Below the pieces are notes generated by a model, which had not been told where the DNA came from, did no database searches, and worked only from the letters and a program-made list of their open reading frames with translations. Shown piece after piece: positions 35,217-41,447 of a stretch of 64,000 nt of DNA. This DNA comes from Halomonas faecis (GTDB lineage Bacteria; Pseudomonadota; Gammaproteobacteria; Pseudomonadales; Halomonadaceae), in the NCBI RefSeq assembly GCF_010993975.1, contig NZ_JAACZO010000007.1:1-64000 (forward strand), in the 5' to 3' direction. The translations under genes were made by a program, and so were the position numbers. The first letter of the stretch is position 1, and each line of letters opens with the position of its first letter.

Positions 35217-37297
35217 GCTTGATGGGCTATCGCTCTACTCTCCTGGGGTCAGTCATCGCTCTCACCCTGTTCTACGGTGGGGGCTCAGTGATCGCGTTCT
35301 ATGCCCTGGGGCCGGATACCCTGCAGGCTTGGCTGGAGGCTCGCGGCCTGTGGTCACCCGATGAGGATGGGAAAATCACGCCGCTCAATGCGGCCGGTGT
35401 GGCAACGGGGGTGGTGCTGGCGCGTGCCGATTCTGTGTGGCCATGGTTGCTGGGGGGCATGGTGCTGGGGACAGCCATTGTGATGTTGCTGGTGGCCGTT
35501 GGCCTGTTCCGGCGAAAGGTCCGGGAGGTATCCCGCGGAGAGTACCGGGGGATGTCGCTGACCATCACGACGATCCCTGAGCCGGACGCCGTGTGCAGTA
35601 AGCCGGTGACCGCGGAGCTGGCCGGCGAGGTGCCCGAGCACCACCTACCCCTCATTGAGCAGCTGTTGGGCTACCTGCAGGCACACCCGGATGCGTTCTG
35701 CGGCGATGGCCACAGCACGACGCTCCTGGAACACCACCTTGGCGTGATTGATCAAGCCTTTGAGTACGAGGGCGCCGACCTCCTCCTCCCCCTGGCCGCT
35801 GCCGCCCATGATATCGGCAAGACAGTTTCGCATGCGAAACAAAATGGCCAGTGGGTCATGAAGGAGTACCACGACAAAGCCGGCGGCCGGCTCCTGCCGA
35901 AGTTCTCGGCGTGGTGGGATCTTCCAGAGGTGGAACGGTCGGTTCTGTTGCTCGCCGTGAAATACGAGCACTCGCCAAACCTCATGCCCAAGACCTTCCC
36001 GGGGCTCGAAAGCGATGATGTGCGGCGGGCTGCCAAGCTGCTGCAACAGCTCAGGGAGATCGATGGCCTGGCCACCAAAGGAGAGAAGTCCAAGGTGCTG
36101 GAGAATATCGATGTCGAGGAGCTGGCCATCGAGACCTTCCTGCGCGTCATTCCCCAGGTGCCCTATCAGGTGAGGGGGTTGGCCAAGGGCATCAAGGCAG
36201 CTGGATTTCGGGTTGGGGATCGACTGTACCTGTCCGAGCACCATGTCCGGGAAGCCGCCCTTGCCAAGGTGGATGATGATGTGGCCGCCGCCCTGGGTGG
36301 CGATTACCGCGCCCGAGGGGAGGCGGGCCAGTTCACCCAAGTGCTGCTGAAGGCGCTGGAAAAGCGGGGGTGGCTGGTGACGGAGCTGGAGGGCAAGCCA
36401 TCGGAGGAAGCCGAGGCCACCAGCTGGTCACTGCCGGCTGATCGCGCTCTCTGGCGGGTGCAGTCTGGGATCATCGAGTTCAGGGGCATGATGGCCGTGG
36501 AGTTGCCGGAGGAACACCACGGCCTGTACCCCCAGCCGACCGCCTATGAGGTGACGGTTCTAGGCCCTCAGGGACGCAAGAAGGGCAAGGCAGGGGTGAC
36601 CCCTACCCAGGACAGTGGAAAGCGGGTGGATCGCACCAGCGCCGGCCCTGGCATCCTGGCGGCCGAGGTCTGTGAGATCAGTCTGTTCTCAGCGGCGCCA
36701 GCTGCCGCCGACACCGGTGGGGATGTTGCAGAGGCGCCAGCAGATGACACGCCCCCTTGGCTCCTCGACGGCGACCCCAGCACAGGTGGGGATGCTGCAG
36801 AGGCCTCGCCGCCGGCTACGGCCGAGATAGGTGGGGATGTTGCAGAGGAGCCCGCCCAGGCCGCCGCCGACACCGGTGGGGATGTTGCAGAGGCGCCAGC
36901 CGATGACACGGCCTGGCTGCTCGAGGACGGCCCCGGCTCGACCGGTGGGAAAGTTGCAGAGGCCACGCCGCCGGCTACGGCCAAGATAGGTGGGGATGTT
37001 GCAGAGGAGCCCGCCCCGGCCGCCTCCGGCACCGGTGGGGATGTTGCAGAGGCGCCAGCCGATGACACGGCCTGGCTGCTCGAGGACGGCCCCGGCTCGA
37101 CCGGTGGGAATGTTGCAGAGGAGCAGGTGGAATCTCTCCCTGGAGAGGGGGGTGGTCAGGCTTCAGCCCCAGCCGAGGAGAAGATGTCCCCGATCCAGCG
37201 GAGGCTGGAGAAGCGGCGCAAGGGGGCGAGCAAGAAGCCTCGGAAGTCACAAGCACCGAAAGCCCAGGTAAGCGGCACGCCCAAGCTGTTCAGCTGA
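35213..37297 (+). CDS. Membrane-anchored HD-domain protein with an iteron-encoded C-terminal tail
   Basis: 694 residues. Two N-terminal membrane segments (about 8-31 and 76-98) precede an HD-type metal site (HH174-175, HD199-200 in AAAAHDIGK, later H253 in VKYEHS). The HD region and its place in a tra cluster recall the HD-bearing MobH relaxases, but the membrane anchor is unusual and no relaxase call is made. Residues about 380-490 form a wHTH-like or TraI_2_C-like module. Residues 502-637 are low-complexity repeats (TGGDVAEAPADDTAWLLEDG) whose DNA contains eight copies of the plasmid iteron core. The ATG overlaps the M48 stop. A dispersed palindrome lies right after the HD motif. Confidence 0.75.
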   Translation: MSLMGYRSTLLGSVIALTLFYGGGSVIAFYALGPDTLQAWLEARGLWSPDEDGKITPLNAAGVATGVVLARADSVWPWLLGGMVLGTAIVMLLVAVGLFRRKVREVSRGEYRGMSLTITTIPEPDAVCSKPVTAELAGEVPEHHLPLIEQLLGYLQAHPDAFCGDGHSTTLLEHHLGVIDQAFEYEGADLLLPLAAAAHDIGKTVSHAKQNGQWVMKEYHDKAGGRLLPKFSAWWDLPEVERSVLLLAVKYEHSPNLMPKTFPGLESDDVRRAAKLLQQLREIDGLATKGEKSKVLENIDVEELAIETFLRVIPQVPYQVRGLAKGIKAAGFRVGDRLYLSEHHVREAALAKVDDDVAAALGGDYRARGEAGQFTQVLLKALEKRGWLVTELEGKPSEEAEATSWSLPADRALWRVQSGIIEFRGMMAVELPEEHHGLYPQPTAYEVTVLGPQGRKKGKAGVTPTQDSGKRVDRTSAGPGILAAEVCEISLFSAAPAAADTGGDVAEAPADDTPPWLLDGDPSTGGDAAEASPPATAEIGGDVAEEPAQAAADTGGDVAEAPADDTAWLLEDGPGSTGGKVAEATPPATAKIGGDVAEEPAPAASGTGGDVAEAPADDTAWLLEDGPGSTGGNVAEEQVESLPGEGGGQASAPAEEKMSPIQRRLEKRRKGASKKPRKSQAPKAQVSGTPKLFS
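35825..35840. repeat. Dispersed palindrome, copy 4, inside the HD-protein gene
   Basis: Perfect GTTTCGCATGCGAAAC encoding part of TVSHAKQN directly after the HD motif AHDIGK. An intragenic site argues for a structural role (segregation, nucleoid) besides promoter control. Confidence 0.8.
36716..37121 (+). repeat. Eight in-frame iteron cores in the HD-protein tail
   Basis: GGTGGGGATGTTGCAGAGG-type cores start at 36716, 36785, 36830, 36875, 36944, 36989, 37034 and 37103. Spacings are 69, 45, 45, 69, 45, 45, 69, a 159-bp higher-order unit. All are in the GGD-V-A-E frame. Confidence 0.92.
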
Positions 37298-37307
37298 CCG
37301 GAATCAA

Positions 37308-37369
37308 GCGTCTATGGCGGCCCTATCTCTCTTCGAGACCTGCAATCCAGCAGGAATGAGGAGAGACAA
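37308..37369 (+). promoter_or_regulatory. Hairpin leader element, copy 2
   Basis: Outer stem 37326-37334 with 37358-37366 (nine pairs, one G-U) covers the GAGGAGAGA Shine-Dalgarno; inner stem CCTGC (37339-37343) with GCAGG (37350-37354). The start codon at 37370 follows directly. Confidence 0.8.
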
Positions 37370-37624
37370 ATGGATCATCATGAGGACGTTCTGATTGTGC
37401 GCGATGGAGCCAACCTGACCGGCTACTGGAAGGCACTGGAGACGCAACCTGGAGCAGCTGTAGATCCTGAGACGTATGGGCTCGAGGTTCGCTCTACGGT
37501 TGTGAGGTTCCATCGACAGGATTGGCCGCATGCTGCATCGGCTCGGCTATCCATCGATGGAAAGCGACGTACCTATCCTGTTCGCCATGGCGTTCATGGT
37601 CTGGTCGTCCGCCCGGAACGCTGA
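37370..37624 (+). CDS. Small hypothetical protein, 84 aa
   Basis: MDHHEDVLIVRDGANLTGYWKALETQPG..., a strand-rich, charged protein ending RHGVHGLVVRPER. It has its own leader (copy 2) and its own terminator, so it is a single-gene unit. No family recognised. Confidence 0.65.
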   Translation: MDHHEDVLIVRDGANLTGYWKALETQPGAAVDPETYGLEVRSTVVRFHRQDWPHAASARLSIDGKRRTYPVRHGVHGLVVRPER

Positions 37625-37633
37625 TTGACCGCC

Positions 37634-37664
37634 GCCTCCCCAGCGCTGCTGAGGGAGGCTTTTT
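37634..37664 (+). terminator. Intrinsic terminator
   Basis: GCCTCCC (37634-37640) pairs with GGGAGGC (37653-37659), followed by TTTTT. It ends the unit of the 84-aa gene. Confidence 0.9.
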
Positions 37665-37680
37665 GATGGTTCAGGGCTTA

Positions 37681-37743
37681 GCGTCAGCCGCTCCCCTATC
37701 TCCTCATGAGACCTGCAATAGAGCAGGAATGAGGAGAAAAATC
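37681..37743 (+). promoter_or_regulatory. Hairpin leader element, copy 3 (best-paired copy)
   Basis: TCTCCTCAT (37699-37707) and ATGAGGAGA (37729-37737) form nine perfect pairs that bury the Shine-Dalgarno; inner stem CCTGC (37712-37716) with GCAGG (37723-37727). The start codon is at 37744. Confidence 0.85.
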
Positions 37744-38028
37744 ATGAAGATGAGAGAAAGGTTTTACCGATGGGTCGCCACTGTGCGACGAAGAATACAG
37801 GATGGCCAGCCCTTGCTGGGGCCGGACAGCCTGGACGCACTGACAGACGATGTGCGCAAGCTCGGTATTGGCGCCATGGGTGCTGGTATACTGGGTTTAT
37901 TCGCCCCGAGCGATAAAGTTTCGCTTGGAGCATCCGTTGCCATGTTTATCCTGGGTGCTATCATTTGGGTAAATGGTATTGCGCTCAAAGCACGAATCGA
38001 GCGTAACAGTGCAGAGATAAAGGATTGA
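37744..38028 (+). CDS. Small two-span membrane protein, 94 aa
   Basis: MKMRERFYRWVATVRRRIQD then DDVRKLGIGAMGAGILGLF and VSLGASVAMFILGAIIWVNGIALKARIE, a positive-inside hairpin with a soluble charged tail. It follows leader copy 3 and is four bases from a second tiny membrane gene. No family recognised; a toxin, holin-like or immunity pair is possible but unproven. Confidence 0.7.
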   Translation: MKMRERFYRWVATVRRRIQDGQPLLGPDSLDALTDDVRKLGIGAMGAGILGLFAPSDKVSLGASVAMFILGAIIWVNGIALKARIERNSAEIKD

Positions 38029-38032
38029 TATT

Positions 38033-38146
38033 ATGAGCCCTTTTGGATGGATAGTTGCATTATTTGCGATCTTTATGGCTGGCGTGAGTTTTTTCACGTT
38101 CGTTCAAATTGAGCGCAACAAGCACCATCATAATGGCAGCAAGTAG
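38033..38146 (+). CDS. 37-aa single-span membrane peptide
   Basis: ATG to TAG encodes MSPFGWIVALFAIFMAGVSF plus a basic His-rich tail ending HHHNGSK. One transmembrane helix and a cytoplasmic basic end. It lies four bases after the 94-aa membrane gene, so it is probably co-translated, and before a terminator. Too short for default gene callers. Confidence 0.65.
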   Translation: MSPFGWIVALFAIFMAGVSFFTFVQIERNKHHHNGSK

Positions 38147-38205
38147 CTGAATCCTCGCGATTGTCACTCTCGCAAGGACGAGATCGATTGATCTTTTATT
38201 CAACA

Positions 38206-38227
38206 AGCTCCCCTCCGGGGAGCTTTT
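38206..38227 (+). terminator. Intrinsic terminator
   Basis: AGCTCCCC (38206-38213) pairs with GGGGAGCT (38217-38224), followed by T residues. It ends the small membrane-protein unit. Confidence 0.88.
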
Positions 38228-38284
38228 CTCGTTCTGGGCAACCGGTTCCTGCGCTGTCCAGGAGGCACCACCCCGCCCAGTTTT

Positions 38285-38300
38285 GTTCCGCATGCGAAAC
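38285..38300. repeat. Dispersed palindrome, copy 5 (one mismatch)
   Basis: GTTCCGCATGCGAAAC, 27 bp upstream of leader copy 4. Confidence 0.8.
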
Positions 38301-38326
38301 ATCCCCTCGGCACAGTCCCGCTCCCA

Positions 38327-38404
38327 GGGTCACTGCCTCCCCTATCTCCTCTTGAGACCTGCACCTGCAGGAATGTGAGAAACCCAAGAGAGAGAGAAGC
38401 CATC
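38327..38404 (+). promoter_or_regulatory. Hairpin leader element, copy 4
   Basis: Conserved GGTCACTGCCTCCCCTATCT block, inner stem CCTGC (38358-38362) with GCAGG (38367-38371). The outer pairing is weaker and the Shine-Dalgarno (GAGAGAGAGAAG) lies further from the hairpin than in other copies. Confidence 0.72.
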
Positions 38405-38764
38405 ATGGAAACGATCGGTGATCGTCTGGAAACCGTCATCTACACCCGCCAATCTGGCAACCACGGTGAGTACCTGGGCACGGAGCCCGGTGTGTTCGGC
38501 GTGGCCAAAGTAGATGGCCAAACCTTCAAGGTGCGGAGTGGTGTCGATCTCGACGCTGCCTGGTGCTGGGAGGTAGAGCATGTGGCCAGTGGATTCGCGC
38601 AGCGCTGCCTCAAGCGCTGGGATCTCGGCCTCGCTGCTGAGCGCCTTGCCCGCCTGGTACGGGATGAGGGGCTGTGGGAGCTGGGTCAGGCCTGGTCTGT
38701 CACGGATGTGCCGATGGAGGCCTTCCTGGCAGCTCGTGCAGGGGAGGTGCGCACTCATGTTTGA
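38405..38764 (+). CDS. Hypothetical protein, 119 aa
   Basis: METIGDRLETVIYTRQSGNHGEYL..., with a Trp-rich region (AAWCWEVEHVASGFAQRCLKRW) and a helical tail. ATG at 38405 is set by the leader. Overlaps the next gene by eight bases. No family recognised. Confidence 0.65.
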   Translation: METIGDRLETVIYTRQSGNHGEYLGTEPGVFGVAKVDGQTFKVRSGVDLDAAWCWEVEHVASGFAQRCLKRWDLGLAAERLARLVRDEGLWELGQAWSVTDVPMEAFLAARAGEVRTHV

Positions 38765-39167
38765 TGCGACCGACCTGATCCATGCCTACAGCCGCGCTGA
38801 TGCCCTTGCGGATGGCCAGTTAATTGATGTCAGTGAGCAAGCCGCAACGGTCCATGGCGGTGTTACTGGCTTCAAAGTGCCTGTGGCAATGACGATAGGC
38901 GCATGGCATGCGCTGGTTGCTTGGGATGCTGACGCCAAGCCTCACGGTGCTCAGTTGAGCGAAGAGCAGCGCCTGAAGGATGCGCTGCTGGTTGCGCTTG
39001 AATCTGCAGCACGTGATTACGGCTCGAGCTACGTGGAGTTCATCGTAGACGTTCTTGAGCCCGCGGAGTCCGGCCTTGTGGTCGAACCCAAGCATGTGGT
39101 GATGACTATTGGCCCTGGTGACAACCATGAGCCGGTCATCACGATCATGCTCCCCGGAGAGGACTGA
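38757..39167 (+). CDS. DUF6573-like protein, 136 aa
   Basis: Opens MFDATDLIHAYSRADALADGQLIDVSEQA, which I recognise as typical of DUF6573, a small plasmid/phage-borne family of unknown function; GFKVPVAMTIGAWHALVAW follows. Translationally coupled to the upstream gene (ATGTTTGA overlap). Confidence 0.72.
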   Translation: MFDATDLIHAYSRADALADGQLIDVSEQAATVHGGVTGFKVPVAMTIGAWHALVAWDADAKPHGAQLSEEQRLKDALLVALESAARDYGSSYVEFIVDVLEPAESGLVVEPKHVVMTIGPGDNHEPVITIMLPGED

Positions 39168-39199
39168 CGCTCACGCGCTCTACCCCTCTCATTCCTCAA

Positions 39200-39228
39200 C
39201 CCCTGCCAGCCTGGCTGCAGGGGTTTTT
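39200..39228 (+). terminator. Intrinsic terminator
   Basis: CCCCTGC (39200-39206) pairs with GCAGGGG (39217-39223), followed by six T residues. Ends the DUF6573 unit. Confidence 0.9.
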
Positions 39229-39250
39229 TCATGGCGCCATGGGGGCGTTT

Positions 39251-39266
39251 GTTCCGCATGCGAAAC
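39251..39266. repeat. Dispersed palindrome, copy 6 (one mismatch)
   Basis: GTTCCGCATGCGAAAC, directly after the DUF6573 terminator and eight bases before a decayed leader element. Confidence 0.8.
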
Positions 39267-39272
39267 AAGCAC

Positions 39273-39320
39273 GGGGTCACTGCTTCCTCTTGATACCTGG
39301 GCTCGCAGGAATGTCAGGCG
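39273..39320 (+). promoter_or_regulatory. Decayed hairpin leader element, copy 5
   Basis: Keeps GGTCACTGC, TTGATACCTG and GCAGGAATG but has lost the CCCTATCTCC block and the Shine-Dalgarno, and no start codon follows. It looks like the remnant of a leader whose gene was replaced by the type III R-M operon. Confidence 0.55.
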
Positions 39321-39536
39321 CTCTCTCCTCAAGTCCTATGTAGGCCTATCAGCTCTGGGTAGGTGCCAGCAAAAAGCCGCGTGAACCCTCGCTCGAGGAG
39401 CAGTCAGCCCGTTCCGTATGGACACGGGTCTGCCGAGAGTGCTGGGTTTCTGCGACAATGCGAGCAACACTTTTTCACCGTGATTGCCCGGCGAGAGCAG
39501 AGCAGCGCGGCGAAGGCATACGATAAGGGAGCGACC

Positions 39537-41447
39537 ATGAGCAAGCAGACCACATCCGATCTTCTGGCGCGGCTGGAAACGCTTACGCCCCAGGAGATGA
39601 AGCGCTATCTGGTCCAAGAGCTTACCCGCAAGAAATTAGGACTTGTGTGGGAGGCTGACCTTATCGAACGTGATGCTGCTCTTAACGAGAACATGGTTTT
39701 CCCTGAGTTAGTGGCAGACCAGTCCTTGCTAGATGACGCTGGCGCCAGCGGCAATTTCATCATCGAGGGAGACAATTTCGACTCTCTGCGCATGCTCAAG
39801 GCCACCCATGCAGGCAAGATACGGGTGATCCTGATTGACCCTCCATACAACACCGGCAATAAGGATTGGGTCTATAACGACAGCTACATGAAAAAGGACG
39901 ACCGCTGGAAGCACTCAACCTGGCTTGAGTTCATGTACCAGCGCATGGTTTTGGCGCGTGACCTACTAACTCCTGATGGGGTGATCATGATCTGCATTAA
40001 CGACGATAACAGGTCACGTCTTGAGTTGATGATGGATGAGGTGATGCCGGGAAGGAGGGTTGGCAGTTTTGTGTGGAAGACTCGCTCCGGTTCTAATGAT
40101 GAGACAGGCGCTCGACTATCTAACGACCACGAACATGTTTTGGTTTACGCAAATCAGTCTTTTGCCTTCTCTGGTGAGTATAAGGACTTATCACAGTACA
40201 AAAACCCTGATGACGATCCTCGTGGCCCTTGGAAGACTGGAGATTTAACTAAATCGCATACCTATCTTGAGCGGAGGAATGGATATTATCCGATCCAGAA
40301 TCCCGCAACAGGCGTCTGGTATCCATGTAACCCAAGCCGTGTTTGGGCTTTTGCATCAGAGAATATAGTTAAAGATACGTCAAAGCTCCGAGCTAAAACA
40401 ATGGAGCAGTATATTCGCGAGGAAAAGGTTATTTTTCCCGACCCTGCTTCAGAGAGAGTAGAAGTGTGGGATACCAAGGAAGAGCTCCTTGACGCAATCA
40501 AGCGAAATGACGTTCCTATACGCCCCAAGACAAAAACGCCACTTCTTACCGAAAGCCTCCCTGATCTTGATTTCTGGGTAGGAAAGCCAGTTGGATTTGG
40601 GAGGCCCTGGTTCAAGAGACACGTAATCGATCTGCAAAGTGAAGTGCGCCCATTGTCCAGCTGGATACGAGGGGCAAGTGAGGTTGAGGCTCTGGATGAG
40701 TTTACTATTGGCTTGGTTTCCCAGCGTAGCGGGACTGGTGAGCATTCAGTGAACGAAGTTATGGGCTTCAATGCGTTCCCATTCCCGAAGCCTATCTCTC
40801 TGATTAAGAACCTTCTTACCCAGACAGCTCGACCTGGAGATACGGTTCTGGACTTTTTCGCTGGTTCTGGAACCACGGGCCATGCCGTGCTGGCACTGAA
40901 TGCGGAGGATGGCGGAAATCGAAAGTTCATTTTGTGTTCGAGCACCGAGGCAACGCCGAAGGAGCCGGCCAAAAATCTGTGCCGCGATGTGTGCGCCGAG
41001 CGCATTCGCCGCGTTATCAACGGGTATGGCAAAACCGAGGGCCTGGGAGGCGATTTTGCCTATCTGACGCTGACGTTGTTGGAGGAGGCCGATCTTCTGT
41101 TTGATGCTACTCCCGAACATGCCTACGCCATCCTTTGCATTCGGGAGACTGGCAGAATCCGACAGCCAGACATGAGTCAGCCGGCATGGCCAGTGGTGAT
41201 CGATGAACATGCCGCCATTGTGGTATGCCCAGCATTGACTGATGATTCGATTGCATCCTTATCTGATCTTGGAGCCAGTCGCTTGGTTGTCTACACTGAT
41301 CGGCCCGAGCGGCTACAGGAGGTGTGTGATACTTCCGGCATCGAAGTTGCAGCGTATTCACTGGAAGATGCATTGCGTTGGGGTCAAATGGCACGTCAGA
41401 GAGATATTGCAACCACCTCGCCCCTGGATGCGGAGGTGGCCCAATGA
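39537..41447 (+). CDS. mod: Type III restriction-modification methyltransferase (Mod)
   Basis: 636 residues. Adenine methyltransferase with DPPYNTGNKDWVYND (catalytic motif IV, Asp101) before DFFAGSGTTGHAVL (SAM motif I, Asp439), the beta-class order of type III Mod proteins. The region between them (about 40060-40760) is the target-recognition domain and is clearly lower in G+C than its surroundings, as expected for an exchanged specificity segment. The stop overlaps res (ATGA). It methylates one strand of an asymmetric site; the sequence recognised is unknown. Confidence 0.93.
   Translation: MSKQTTSDLLARLETLTPQEMKRYLVQELTRKKLGLVWEADLIERDAALNENMVFPELVADQSLLDDAGASGNFIIEGDNFDSLRMLKATHAGKIRVILIDPPYNTGNKDWVYNDSYMKKDDRWKHSTWLEFMYQRMVLARDLLTPDGVIMICINDDNRSRLELMMDEVMPGRRVGSFVWKTRSGSNDETGARLSNDHEHVLVYANQSFAFSGEYKDLSQYKNPDDDPRGPWKTGDLTKSHTYLERRNGYYPIQNPATGVWYPCNPSRVWAFASENIVKDTSKLRAKTMEQYIREEKVIFPDPASERVEVWDTKEELLDAIKRNDVPIRPKTKTPLLTESLPDLDFWVGKPVGFGRPWFKRHVIDLQSEVRPLSSWIRGASEVEALDEFTIGLVSQRSGTGEHSVNEVMGFNAFPFPKPISLIKNLLTQTARPGDTVLDFFAGSGTTGHAVLALNAEDGGNRKFILCSSTEATPKEPAKNLCRDVCAERIRRVINGYGKTEGLGGDFAYLTLTLLEEADLLFDATPEHAYAILCIRETGRIRQPDMSQPAWPVVIDEHAAIVVCPALTDDSIASLSDLGASRLVVYTDRPERLQEVCDTSGIEVAAYSLEDALRWGQMARQRDIATTSPLDAEVAQ

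Larger units (their letters stand above)
39168..39536. other. 369-bp region upstream of the type III R-M operon
   Basis: Holds a terminator (39200-39228), palindrome copy 6, and a decayed leader (39273-39320). The 215 bp between the leader and mod has no convincing gene; a mod promoter must lie here but no clear -35/-10 pair is seen. Confidence 0.6.
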
